In this document: positions 23,248 through 33,730 of the stretch, piece by piece
Numbering within the stretch: the stretch's first letter is position 1
Layout of the letters: each line of letters opens with the position of its first letter
Source: Myotis daubentonii
Taxonomy: Eukaryota > Chordata > Mammalia > Chiroptera > Vespertilionidae
Reading direction: 5' to 3'
DNA length: 64,000 bases
Assembly (NCBI RefSeq): GCF_963259705.1
Contig: NC_081861.1
Span: 71,219,623-71,283,622 of the forward strand
The notes under the pieces: model-generated
The model's input: only the letters and a program-made list of their open reading frames with translations
Told to the model about the DNA's origin: nothing
Databases searched by the model: none
Position numbers and translations under genes: made by a program

Positions 23248-23547
23248 TTAAGGAAATGTTTGCTTATAAACCCAAACCCCATCAGGTTTTTAGTAGAATT
23301 TATTTTCTTAGGATAATACAGTGGTCAGCAAACCACGGCTCGCGAGCCATATGCGCCTCTTTGGCCCCTTGAGTGTGGCTCTTCCACAAAATACCACGTG
23401 CGGTATTTTAAATACGAGGGAAGCTTTTCTCAACAGGTTTCGGGAATTCAGAAACTGCAAAGCGACGTTAGTCTTTGTTAAAAAAAAAAAAAAAACCCTC
23501 TCAGTGCTACTGTAACAGAATTAAATTTTCCTCTCTTTAACTTTGAA

Positions 23548-23950
23548 ATGCAATTGCTGGATTTAAAAAACAAAGAACTGTGGAGCTCGAAATTTGAACA
23601 TCTTTGTGCCAATATAGAAATATTGGAGAAAAACAAATGTGAACTTAGTTCACAACACAGGTGGTCTGCTTTGAAAGACCTGGAGAAGGAACATATGTTG
23701 ATTTTTAACACCTGGAATAGTATTCCTGACTCATATAATCAACTGAAAAAAACTCGCGTTTGCTGTTCTTTCCTTATTCGGGTCTACATATTTATGCGAA
23801 CAATCATTTTCAAGGATGAACCTTATCAAGAGTAAATTGAGAAGTCTTATTGATGAGAACCTGGAATCGTGCCTAAAATTAAAAACAACAACATACAAAC
23901 CTGACTTACCCAAACTTTCCAAGGAGATGCAAGGTCATTGTTCACATTAG
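23548..23950 (+). pseudogene. hAT transposase C-terminus (dimerisation domain)
   Basis: The first frame (from ATG 23548) reads ELWSSKFEHLCANIE and SQHRWSALKDLEKEHML, then shifts at the A-run near 23747. The new frame reads LSLFGSTYLCEQSFSRMN, NLESCLKLKTTTYKPDL and stops at TAG 23948-23950. The block with FGSTY..CEQSFS and NLESCL is the hallmark of the hAT dimerisation domain at the C-terminus of the enzyme. The N-terminal zinc finger and most of the RNase H-like core are absent. Confidence 0.88.
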
Positions 23951-24133
23951 TGTTTGTCAGTCATTGTCATGATTTAATTTTATGGATATTGTAAGGTAAA
24001 TTGTAAGGAATTTAATTTTATCAATAAATAGTATCATTATTAAGTATGATATCAAGTTTTATTCAACGTACCTATAGTTTAACTAAATCTTAAAACTTTA
24101 AGTAAAGTTTATTAAGTTAATTTTAGGGAACGT

Positions 24134-24346
24134 TGTGGAGTGAAAGAAGATGTAGTGTCGAGGATTGAGAAAGGTATGTTGAGATGGTTTGGTCATATAG
24201 AGAGGATGAATGAAAGGAGATAAACAAAACAAGTATACGAGACGAGTGTGGATGGGAGAGTTGGAAGGGGTCGATCTCAGCGAACGTACCTCAATCAGAT
24301 TGAGGATGTTTTTAGCAAAGGCCAATTTAGGAGTACCCTAATTAAG
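24134..24346 (+). pseudogene. Fragment of arthropod-like non-LTR retroelement protein inside the hAT
   Basis: A 71-codon stretch with one stop (TAA, 24224-24226) reads CGVKEDVVSRIEKGMLRWFG, then HIERMNERR, then KQVYETSVDGRVGRGRSQRT, then YLNQIEDVFSKGQFRST. The pattern 'LRWFGH.ERM....' followed by a G-R-G-R/P-R motif is, to my knowledge, common at the C-terminus of insect non-LTR reverse transcriptase proteins and unusual in mammals. It sits between the transposase stop and the right inverted end. Family assignment from memory only. Confidence 0.65.
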
Positions 24347-24465
24347 TTAATAACAATGTACCTACCTATATAGTTTAAGTTTAAAAAATTTGGCTCTCAA
24401 AAGAAATTTCAATTGTGGTACTGTTGATATTTGGCTCTGTTGACTAATGAGTTTGCCAACCACTG

Positions 24466-25437
24466 CCCTATACCTTCTTACACCTCCACACTCCTCCCAC
24501 CTGCAATCATCATGTCCCTGTCCATGAGTTTTGTTGTTTTTTTTCTCAATCTGACTTGATCTTTAAGGGAACAATCAGAGAGGATATTTATTATAACAGA
24601 GAGAGAGATAGAAATGGCAATAACTGATTTTCTATGTTTTAAAGGAGTAGATATTCTGTATAACAAAATGGCTAGGTATTTACCCTATAGTTATAATCAC
24701 ATGTGTAGATTGGACGGAACTGGAAATCTATCTATCTATGTAGTTATTGATTATAAAAGTGTAAATATTTTATCCCAATTTTTTGTTGATATGATTTTCT
24801 CTTTTCACAGAATATATTATATATTTCAATAATTATTTCAAAATTAATATGTGTGAACACCTGTGGCAAACAAAATATATTGGGCATGAGAAACAGAATT
24901 GCTCGTGCTTTCCATTTGTTTAATGATAATTTTTGTTTGTGTGCACACCTCATAATATATATAGGGTATACATATGCATGTGTAATATTTAAGAATAAAT
25001 CAATATACATATATTGGTAGCACTTTCTCAGAAATGCATGTAATGAAGGTTCAACAAAGTTTGTAGATCATGGATTTATGGAACCAGAAAATTTGATATA
25101 ATTTCCACTTAAGGTAAGTATCTGCATAAGCATAACTGCTTTTATTCTTCTGGATTTTCTTCTTACCCAGTGAATGATCTGACAACTCCCAGCAATATGT
25201 TGAAATCTTGTTGATATTTCTTATTTTTGTTTTACTTTCTTTTTCTTTTAAGGAAATATCTTTGGAAGAAGGTAGCTTGTATAAAGTTAGATACAATTAC
25301 TAAAGTTCCTTAATTTAACTGAAGGTTAGTGAAAGAAAATTATTAACATTTGGCCCTTGATTTTAATTATGGACCATCTTAGTCTTTGTGCATTTTTTAA
25401 AAAAATTAAGATCCGTACTTTAGGTAATATCACATTT
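24466..25437. other. Non-coding, nothing recognised
   Basis: AT-rich DNA between the hAT and the SPIN-like element; no gene seen. Confidence 0.5.
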
Positions 25438-25445
25438 ATTTATAC

Positions 25446-25674
25446 CAGCGGTTCTCAACTTGTGGGTTGCGACCCCTTTGGGGGTCGAATGACCCTTTCA
25501 CAGGGGTCACCTAAATACATCCTGCATATCAGATATTTACATTATGATTCATAACAGTAGCAAAATTACAGTTATGAAGTAGCAACGAAAATAATTTTAT
25601 GGTTGGGGGTCACCATAACATGAGGAACTGTCTGTATTAAAGGGTCATGGTATTAGGAAGGTTGAGAACCACTG
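25446..25674 (+). mobile_element. SPIN-like hAT MITE
   Basis: Inverted ends cagcggttctcaac and gttgagaaccactg, with the subterminal gtgggttgcgacccctttgg, agree with the SPIN non-autonomous elements described from several tetrapods. The 8-bp duplication atttatac lies at 25438-25445 and 25675-25682. A related copy is inserted in an L1 at 61250. Confidence 0.9.
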
Positions 25675-25682
25675 ATTTATAC

Positions 25683-27260
25683 AGAAGACAATATGTGGAC
25701 TTTAATGATACAACATTCGGAGATAAAATGTACATGATATTGGCTCAGATTTTTAAAAATATGCTTAAAGAAAATTCTTAGTAGTTCTTTTAAATTACTA
25801 GTATGTAGGTGTTTCAATAACTGTGGATTTTACAATAATGTTTCCCTACAAATGGAAAAAATAAATTCTTTACAATTAAACAGAAAAAGACACTACATAT
25901 TGTCACAGAGTTTATCCTCTTGAAATAAAAGCAGGTTAAATTTAAGCTTTAAAGTCATAAGCCACAAACACAGACCACAGTGTGGTGGTGGCCAGAGGGA
26001 AGGGGCTGCGAGGGCTGGATGGAGATGGGCAAAGGAGATAAAATGGGGACATCTATAATAGTATCAACAATAGAAATACAGTAGGCTGTCAGAAAGGAGC
26101 AAGTTCTTCAGTTTCTCCCAGGCAAGGAGGCTGGAAACTGTTAGATTTTTTTTCCATTTTGAAACTTAGCAAAGCAGAATTTGCTGAAAAGTCTGTTTTC
26201 CATTTCATTTCTCCAGAAAACCCTGCTAATTTTCATTTTTAACCTTGTGTCTTTTTGGAAATTAACTTTTTAATATAATAACTGAAGATATGTAGATTTT
26301 TTGGTATAAAAATAACATTTTCCCAAATTGTAGGAGAGGGTGGATGGGAAAGCAAGGACCCTGTTTTGTTGTTGTTTTTAGTTCTGTTTTACCTGCTTGG
26401 AAAATAGTAAGAATTATATGTTGACTGAATAAATGACATACTCTACCAAACTCTAATATACATTGTTTTCCTGGGAATTCAGAAAGTGACAGCCAAACAT
26501 ACAAACAAAAAATAAATCAAGTGATTATAGGACTTCCTTCTCTGGGCTTTACATAGAGTGATTAGGATGAAGGGAGGTAAGTAAAATTATATGTATATTC
26601 AATTCTGCTATGGCAACATAATCCCATTGTAGGATATCTTTCTTGCTGTTTATAACTTGCTGGACAAATTACAAAAAGCAAATTCCAAAGACTTTGAAAA
26701 AAAAAAAACTAAATAAAAAACAAGAGGAATGTAAACAGGAGTCAAACTATGAATAAACAATTCACACATTAATGAATTACTTGTATTCTTTTGTTGTTGT
26801 TGTTTGCTTTTGAGGTCCAATTTTTCTCATGACTCTGTCATGAGGGAATGCCCAGTTATAACGCTGGGCACTGAAGCAATTGTGCAATTTGTTTTAAAAA
26901 AATATTATGTTTTCAGTTAATACAGCAGGGGAAAAGGACCCCTGATGGCCAAAGAATGTGGAGGAAATGTCAATTGTTGAGGGGGGGTGGAGCTTGAGAA
27001 AGGAATGACATAATTGTATCTATAGTGTTGATCATCCTAATTTTGTATCTGTCCCAGTTGCTCACATCTGGGACAGATGCAAAGAAGCATGGCAAAGGCT
27101 TTGAGAACTGAAGTTAGAATGGAAAAGAGTGTATAGAATGAAAGATAGTATTTGCAAACTAACTGCTTCAATTGCTGCTTTTATCTCAGGAAAATATTGA
27201 CCCAATTTAATTATTTTTATTTTTATATGATCAATGCTAACAAAACCAAATTTTCTTACT
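25683..27260. other. Non-coding; short L1 3'-like piece near 25960-26080
   Basis: The text 'cagaccacagtgtggtggtggccagagggaag' and 'tctataatagtatcaacaata' resembles the 3'UTR of the bat L1s in this window. The remainder holds nothing I recognise. Confidence 0.45.
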
Positions 27261-27261
27261 T

Positions 27262-27762
27262 TCTAACCAATTTTTCCAGGTTTATTGAGGTATAACTGGC
27301 AAGTAATAATGCATATACTTAAAGTGTGAATTTTAATGATTTCATATACATGTATGTTATGAAAGGATTACCATAATCAACTAATTAACACATTCATCAT
27401 CTTGCATAGTTACCATTTTCTTTTGGAGTAGAACACTGAAGATATTCTTAGCAAACTTCAAGTATACAATACAGCATAATTAACTATAGCTAATATGGTG
27501 CACATTGTATCTCCAGAACATATTCATCTTATAATTGAAAGTTTGTACAAACATATCCCAATTTCTCCACACCCCAGCCCCTGGTAACCAGCATTTCACT
27601 CTCTGCCCTTATGAGTTCAACTTATGTATATTTCTCATATAAGTGAAATACATACACTAGTTGCCTTTCTTTATCAGGCTAATTACTTAGCATAATGCTC
27701 TCCAAGTTTATCCATGTCATCACAAATGGCAGAATTTTGTTCCCTTTTAAGGCTTTTCATTA
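27262..27762 (-). mobile_element. Old L1 3' fragment (antisense)
   Basis: Runs from 'tttattgaggtataactggcaa' through 'cccagcccctggtaaccagca' to 'agcataatgctctccaagtttatccatg', the antisense of an old mammalian L1 3' region. Confidence 0.65.
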
Positions 27763-27764
27763 CA

Positions 27765-28095
27765 TATATTCCTCAATTTACAACAAAGTTACACCCTGAT
27801 AAACCTATCATACATTGAAAATATTGTAAGTGAAAAGTGCACTTAATACACCTAACCTACAAAATGTCATAGCTTAGCTTAAATATGTCCTCAGCATTTA
27901 CATTAGCCCACAGCTGGGCTAATCATCTTGCTGTTGCTGCCCAGCATCACAAGAGAGTATCATACCTGATATTACTACCCCAGAAAAAAAATTTAAAAAA
28001 TTGAATTAGACTTTCTGCTGAATATAAATTGTTTAAACACCATCATAAAGTTGAAAAATTGTAAGTCAAACCATTGAAAGTCAGAGACTGTCTGC
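27765..28095. mobile_element. Tigger/pogo-like fossil DNA transposon
   Basis: The left 'attcctcaatttacaaca' with 'gataaacctatcatacattg' and the right 'gtaagtcaaaccattgaaagt' with 'cagagactgtctg' resemble the two ends of a Tigger-type element in which repeated 'gtaagtcgaa' motifs occur. Exact limits unclear. Confidence 0.5.
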
Positions 28096-28147
28096 ATATA
28101 TATATGCACATATATATATGCACATATATATGCATATATATATGCAC
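28096..28147. repeat. (TATATGCACA)n repeat
   Basis: Imperfect units of about 18 bases of TATATA and TGCACA. Confidence 0.85.
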
Positions 28148-28166
28148 ATTTCTTTGTATTACAATA

Positions 28167-28453
28167 CCAGAAGCCCGTTGCACGAAGATTCACAAAATAG
28201 GCCTTCCTTCCCCTGGCTGCTGGCACCGGTTTTCCTCCAGTACTCGGGACCTAGGCCTTTGGTCTGGCTGCAGTGGAGAAGCCAAGCTTCTTCAGTCTTC
28301 TGTCTTCACTCTGACCAGAGCCCTCAGTCTTCACTCTGCACCTGTGTATGCAAATTAGCTGCCATATTTGTTGGGTTAATTTGCATAGTCACTCTGATTG
28401 CCTGGTGGGCATTGGTGACACCAATTTTCATGCTTCTCTTTTATTAGTGTAGA
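28167..28453 (-). mobile_element. Short Helitron, first of an array
   Basis: Left CCAGAAGCCCGTTGCACGAAG is a mutated 3' terminus; the 5' terminus ttttattagtgtaga ends at 28453. It includes octamer-like atttgcat at 28380. It abuts the next copy. Confidence 0.83.
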
Positions 28454-29316
28454 CTAGAGGCCCAGTGCAAATAATTTGTGCACTCGGAGGGAAGGAGGGT
28501 CCCTCAGCCCGGCCTGTGCCCTCTCGCAGTCTGGGACCCCTCGGGAGATGACAACCTGTTGGCTTAGGCCTGCTCCCGGGTGGCAGAGGGCAGGCCCAAT
28601 CCCTAGGTTCAGCCCCTGGTCGGGCTCAGAGCAGGGCCAATTGGGGAGTTGGGGCGCTGCCCCTGTCATTCACAGAGCAGGACGGATTTGGAGGTAGCGA
28701 TGCCACCCTCAGTCATGCTCAGGGTAGGGCTGATTTGGGGGGTTGTGGCACCGCCCCCTGTCACACTCAAGGCAGGGTCCATGGGCAGGTTGCGGCGCCA
28801 CCCCCTGTCATGCACAGAGCAGGGCCAAACAGGGGGTTGGGGCGCTGCCCCCTGTCACTCACAGAGCAGGGCCCATCAGGGGGGTTGGGGCTCCGTACCC
28901 TGTCATGCACAGAGCAGGGCCCATCAGGGGATTGGGGAGCTCCCCCTGTCACGCACAGAGTAGGGCTGATAGGGGAGTTGGGGCACTGCCCCCTGTCACA
29001 CACAGAGCAGGGCCAATCAGGGGGTTGGGGCACCACAGCCTGTCACACACAGAGCCGCAGGGCAATCAGGGGGTTGGGGAGCTCCCCCCTATCAGGCACA
29101 GAGCAGGGCTGATCAGGGAGTTGGGGCGCCTTCCCCTGTCACGAACAGAACAGGGCGGATAGGGAGGTTGTGGCCCCGCCCCCTTTCACACACAGAGCTG
29201 CAGGGCGATCAGGGAGTTTGGGCGCTGCCCCCTGTCACGTTGATCCCAGTGCCGGGAGGCCTCGTGGCTCCACTGATCCCGGTGCTGGGAGGCATATTAC
29301 CCTTTTACTATATAGA
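28454..29316 (-). mobile_element. Helitron with ~47-bp minisatellite, second of the array
   Basis: Starts CTAGAGGCCCAGTGCAAAT at 28454 and ends ttttactatatagaa. From 28641 to 29245 about 12 units of 46-50 bases follow one another, with the consensus 'ttggggcgctgccccctgtca' then 'cacagagcagggc'. Repeats keep several overlapping frames open; they are not genes. Confidence 0.9.
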
Positions 29317-29948
29317 ATAGAGGCCTGGTGCACGGTGGGGGCCAGCTGGTTTGCCCTGAAGGGTGTCCTGGACCAGGGTGGGGGTCCCCACTGGGGTGCC
29401 TGGCCAGCGTGGGTGAGGTGATGATGGCTGCTTACAGCTGGTCACACACCTTTCAGGGTGGGGGTCCCCACTGGGGTGCCTGGCCAGTCTGGGTGAGGGG
29501 CTGAGGGCTGTTTTCAGGCTGGCAGGTGACTGAAGCTCCCAACCACTCCTTTTTTTCTTTTTTTTTTTAAATTCTGGGCCAGCTTTAGCTCTGAGGCTCC
29601 AGCTCTTAGGCCTCCGCTGCTGAAAGCAGGTTTCTGGCCTTTGTATTTGAAACAATGTTGTGATCCTGCTGGCTGAAGCCCAGCGACTAAAGCAGGTTTC
29701 TGGGGTTTTGTTTAGCTTATATATTTGTAACATAGTTGCTTTGAGTTGCAGCTCAGAGGCCGGCAGCGGCAGGTGGGGAACGTTGGAGTCCTCTGTCACT
29801 GAAGCAAGCAAGCCTCATGTTAGCTTCCAGCTGCCTGGCTGCCAGCCGCCATCTTGGCTGGCAGTTAATTTGCATATCGCCCTGATTAGCCAATGGGAAG
29901 GGTAGCGGTCATACGCTAATTACCATGTTTCTCTTTTATTAGATAGGA
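29317..29948 (-). mobile_element. Helitron of the 80-bp-module family, third of the array
   Basis: Starts TAGAGGCCTGGTGCACGG and ends tttattagatagga at 29948. Two 80-bp units (29370-29520), then 'agctttagctctgaggctcc' and 'gctgccagccgccatcttggc' (the reverse of gccaagatggcgg), then octamer-like atttgcat. Its reverse complement matches the truncated copy at 13558 and the copy at 1184 near the ends. Confidence 0.87.
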
Positions 29949-30286
29949 TTGGCATCCCAGTGATCCTGCACTGATGGGGTCCCTCGGCCTGGCTTGAGCC
30001 CTCTCACAATCCAGGACCCCTCAGGGAATGTTGAAGATCTGGTTTCATCCTGATCCTCTCAGGCCAGGCCAATGGACTCCACCTGTGCACAAATCCATGC
30101 ACCAGGCCTCTAGTATGCATATAAGATCTTTGATTAATCTCTTCCCACCCTCCCCCTTCTCCCCTTCCCTCTGAGATTCATCAGTCTGTTCCATGTTTCC
30201 ATGCCTGTGCATTGAGTGTCTGCCTCCTGGTGGTCATTGCATGTCATAGCTACTGGCCAGTCACTTAGGCTTTTAAATATATAGAT
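29949..30286. mobile_element. Rearranged Helitron with two 3' ends in inverted orientation
   Basis: The left part (29949-30040) is a minus-strand 3' subterminal region. At 30081-30113 a plus-strand 3' terminus appears (cacaaatccatgcaccaggcctctag). From 30220 the minus-strand 5' region resumes (tcctggtggtcattgcatg) and ends ttttaaatatataga at 30286. It looks like one minus-strand Helitron with a foreign piece, including another Helitron's 3' end, in the middle. Confidence 0.6.
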
Positions 30287-31343
30287 TATTGACTATATTC
30301 CCTATGTTGCACTTTATATCCCCATGACTATTTTATAACTACCAATTTTTACTTCTTAATCCCTTCACCTTTTTCATCCACTCCCCAACCCCCCTCCCCT
30401 CTGGCTACCATCAGTCTGTTTTCTGTATCTATGAGTCTGTCTCAATTTTATTCTTTAGATTCTATGTATAAGTGAAATCATATGGTATTTGTCTCTGTGG
30501 CTGACTTATTCACTTTGCATAATACCTCTAGGTCCATCCATGCTGTCACAAATGGAGAGATTTCATTATTTTCTATGTCCAAGTAATATTCCATGATATA
30601 ATATGTACCACCACTTTTTAAAAAACAAACTTCTTATTGATGGCTACTTGGGTTGCTTCCATATCTTGGCTATTGTAATTAATGCTACAAATACACTTAG
30701 GGGTGCATGTATTCTTTTGAATTCATGTTTCAGGTTTCTTCAGATAAATGCCTGGAAGTGGAATTGGTAGGTCATAAGGAAGTTCCATTTTTAACTTTTT
30801 GAGCTTTCCACAGTGGCTGCACCAATCTGCATTCCCACCAACAGTGCATGATGGTCCTTTTTCTCCACATCCTCACCAACACTTATTATTTATTGATAAT
30901 AGAAATTCTGACAGGTGTTAGGTGACATCTTATTGTGGTTTTAATTTGCATTTATCTGAGCATCTTTTCATATGCCTATTGGCCATATGCATGTACTCTT
31001 TTGAGAAGTGTCTATTCAGGTGTTCTGTCTGTTTTTTGTTTGTTTGTTTTTTAATTTGGATTGTATTTTTTTCAGTTGAATTGTATGATTTCTTTATAAA
31101 TTTTTCATATTAATCACTTATCAGATATATCATTAGGAAATATTTTTTCTCATTCAGTAGGTTGTCTTTTTGTTTTGTTGATGGCTTTCATTGCTGTGAA
31201 AAAATCTTTTAGTTTGACGTAGTCCCATTTGTTTAGTTTTCTTTTTCTGTTTGCCTTGTTCAAGATGTATCAGAAAAAAATATTGCTAAGAGAAATGTCA
31301 GAAATTTTACTGCCTCTGTGTTCTTCTAGGAGTTTTAGATATA
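30287..31343 (-). mobile_element. L1 3' region (antisense)
   Basis: Antisense match to a mammalian L1 from the 3'UTR (tgactatattccctatgttg) into ORF2 (ttctccacatcctcaccaac, tttaatttgcatttatctga, ttttttctcattcagtaggt). It is less decayed than the L1 at 2930. Confidence 0.8.
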
Positions 31344-31520
31344 CTGCATTTCTTTATCCATTCATCAATTGAAGGATGCTTTGGTTGTTTCCACGTTTTA
31401 GCTATTATGAATAAAATTGCAAAGAACATGGTAGTACAGTTATCTACTTGAGAAGTAATTTCATTTCCTGTGGAATAATCCCTAGAAGTGGGATTGCTAG
31501 GTCATATGGTAGTTCTGATG
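31344..31520 (-). mobile_element. Second L1 3' fragment (antisense)
   Basis: The text 'ctttatccattcatcaattgaagga' to 'tgggattgctaggtcatatggtag' returns to the L1 3' region, so it is a separate fragment or a local rearrangement of the previous one. Confidence 0.7.
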
Positions 31521-31852
31521 CTCGAGGAATTAAAGGGACAGAATTCCCAGACACGATTGGGGATAAGGCTCTTGTGATATCTTCAGAAAATAAATTTTGT
31601 AAGACTCTGTAGAGGTGGATGGAATGTGGAAGAAGGCTTTATTAGCCATTGGCATAGAGTTACATTGTTATGGTCCCAAAGTCCCATTTTCCCCAAGCCA
31701 GTCCAGGAAGAGAGGCAGTTGGGAACTCAGCAAGGTCAGAAACAGGGCCAGTGTCCAGTTTCCATTCCATGTTGCAGCCGTGTATGGTTCAGCCTTTAGG
31801 CCAGATTAAAGTCTATTAGTCCATGTGTGGAGTCCAACATGGCTGTGCACCA
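31521..31852. other. Unassigned sequence, possibly LTR-derived
   Basis: About 330 bases of moderate GC content between an L1 piece and a Helitron. No boundaries or coding are seen. Confidence 0.4.
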
Positions 31853-32925
31853 TCCTATATAATAATAGAGGAATATGAAAATTAGCCTGGACGCCGTAAT
31901 GTCACGATTGGTCAGCAGGAAGCATGCACAGCAGGAGCTGGTGGGTGGAGACTGCCATCACCAGGGCTTCCACATGGCCCAGAGCAGCCCCCAGCAGAGG
32001 CGGCCACCAGTGGAGGCACACACAGACCAGAGGCCAGAGGCACCCAGCCTGGGGGCAGCCTCTGGCTCTGCTATCTTGAGTTGTGGTTTCCAAGGAAACA
32101 GCCAGAAAGGATGATAGACCCTCTGCAAACAGCTCAGCCAGCGCCTATCTAAGTGGCAGCTTCTTTTAAATCCAGCCTTTCCTGCAGTGAATGACCCCAA
32201 CCCTCCCTGGATCAGGTAGGTTCCTGTGGAATGCAATCTCCACGCAATACAACGGGGCCTCAGTTTCTTCCCTGGTGAGCTCATGCACTTTAGCTTGGGG
32301 CAGCGGGGAAGGAAGGGAAAAGGCATCACATGGGGCAGCTCTGGCAAGCAAGCAGAAGGAAACCATTTCTGGCAGACACTCCCATGCTACCCCCTTCAAC
32401 ATGTAAGGAGAATCAAATAAACCAATACAAACACCCCTCCCCCACCCTGGAGAGATCCAGGACTGAGGGGCATCCCACCCAGGCATTGCGTACCTGCTTC
32501 CCATGTCCTTTATCCAAATGGACATGTTAGGGGGTTAAGGGGAGGAGGAGTAGCCTCTCAGGACAGGAATTCCCTGGAACCACATCCCTTCCCTCCCTCT
32601 GGACCTGACCTCTTGGAGCTCAGGGACTGACCCCGCCCCCAGCAGATTTGCATATGCCAGACCCTCCAGTACTTCCAGGTACTGGGCATTCCCATGTCTT
32701 CCCTGCCTCCCAGCCACTGACCCTCACTGTCTTCTACCCCAGAAGCACTCTGTCCTCGCCAACTTTCGTTCTTTATAGCCTAAATGCATGGTGGGCGTAG
32801 TTGCTTCTCCATAGATTTTATTTGATAAGAACCCAGCAAAGTCACTTAGCAACTGAGCTGCTCAGACTTCATCAGGGACAACAAATGACACACCTTACTT
32901 GAGTTTGATAGCAAAACAATCTTAT
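31853..32925 (+). mobile_element. Helitron 5' end with ~1 kb unassigned insert; 3' end not found
   Basis: TCCTATATAATAATAGAGG at 31853 is a good 5' terminus. GC-rich sequence follows to about 32800 without any of the usual Helitron internal blocks, and no hairpin plus CTAG is found before the Ves SINE at 32930. Open frames of 60-129 codons lie on both strands, none recognised. Either a large captured segment with a lost 3' end or a one-ended fragment. Confidence 0.55.
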
Positions 32926-32929
32926 TCTT

Positions 32930-33364
32930 TTATTTTTTTAAAGTAGATTTTTATTTCAGAGGAAGTGAGAGGGAGAGAAATAGAAGCATCGAACAGACTG
33001 TCAAACTACAGCAGGAAGGCCGGGGAGAGTTGGGGGCGTGGAAAGAGATCAACCGAAGGACTTGTATGCATGCATATAAGCATAACCAATGGACACAAGA
33101 CACTGGGGGATAGGGGAGGCTGAGGGAAAGTCAAGGGGGAAAAAAAAGGAGATATATGTAATACTCTTTGTAATACTTTAAGCGATAAAACAAAATTTTT
33201 TTAAAAAATCAATGATGAGAGAGAATCATCGGTGGGCTGCCTCCTATACACACCCTACTGAGGATTGAGCCCTCAACCCAGGCATGTGCCCTTGACCAGA
33301 ATCGAACCTGGGACCCTTCAGTCCTCAGGCTGAAATTCTAGCCACTGAGCCAAACCAGCTGAAG
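32930..33364 (-). mobile_element. Ves SINE split by an L1 3' end
   Basis: The A-rich tail and middle of a reversed Ves are at 32930-32990, and its head (gggcacatgcctgggttgag on the other strand, ending near 33364) at 33203-33364. The two halves are separated by about 210 bases of L1 3'UTR. Confidence 0.8.
32991..33200 (+). mobile_element. L1 3'UTR insertion inside the Ves SINE
   Basis: From 'gaacagactgtcaaactaca' through 'ggacacaagacactggggga' to 'tgtaatactttaagcgataa' and an A/T tail. This is the same 3' end as in the L1 at 50390-52560. Confidence 0.78.
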
Positions 33365-33503
33365 CAAGCAATCCTATTCCTAAAGACTTGATTTTTGTCA
33401 TAAACAAGTGAATTTGAATCATATCAAACCAATATACATTATTTAATGAAATGCCTCTTCATTTCTACTAATGCAATTCTACCTTAAAGCTTATGTTGTA
33501 TAC

Positions 33504-33730
33504 TCTATACTAATAAAAGGGTGATATGCTAATTAGGCCGGAAACCTTCTCGACATCCATCCAGATATCCTTCTGCACAAAGTCATAGTGGCAGGGGCCA
33601 AGGCACAATTGGTTAGGGGTGACCAGGCCGGCAGGGCAAGGCAGTTAGGAGCCAGCAGTCCCAGATTGGAGAGGGTGCAAGCTGGGCTAAGGGACCCCCT
33701 GTGCACAAATTTCATGCACCAGGCCTTTAG
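33504..33730 (+). mobile_element. Minimal Helitron, 227 bp
   Basis: 5' terminus TCTATACTAATAAAAGGG and 3' hairpin gtgcacaaatttcatgcac followed by caggcctttag. The smallest copy here with both ends. Confidence 0.9.

Larger units (their letters stand above)
23319..24465 (+). mobile_element. Degenerate hAT transposon with transposase remnant
   Basis: Inverted ends are cagtggtcagcaaacc (left) and gtttgccaaccactg (right). No convincing 8-bp target repeat remains. It contains a hAT transposase C-terminal part (next entry) and, downstream of that stop, a second coding relic that is not hAT-like (24134-24346). The small hAT at 21763 is a deletion product of this family. Confidence 0.88.

Noticed and set aside
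23319..23326. 8-bp target repeat for the large hAT
   Set aside because: The bases before the left end (ggataata) and after the right end (ccctatac) do not match, so no repeat is claimed.
28649..29162. Three overlapping frames of 104-139 codons
   Set aside because: They follow the 47-bp minisatellite in a Helitron. Open frames in several phases are expected from such a repeat.
28641..29245. CRISPR-like regular repeats
   Set aside because: Units are contiguous and diverged, without unique spacers of constant length, and the context is a mammalian transposon.
31521..31852. Retroviral LTR
   Set aside because: No terminal tg/ca pair, target repeat or clear polyadenylation context; left unassigned.
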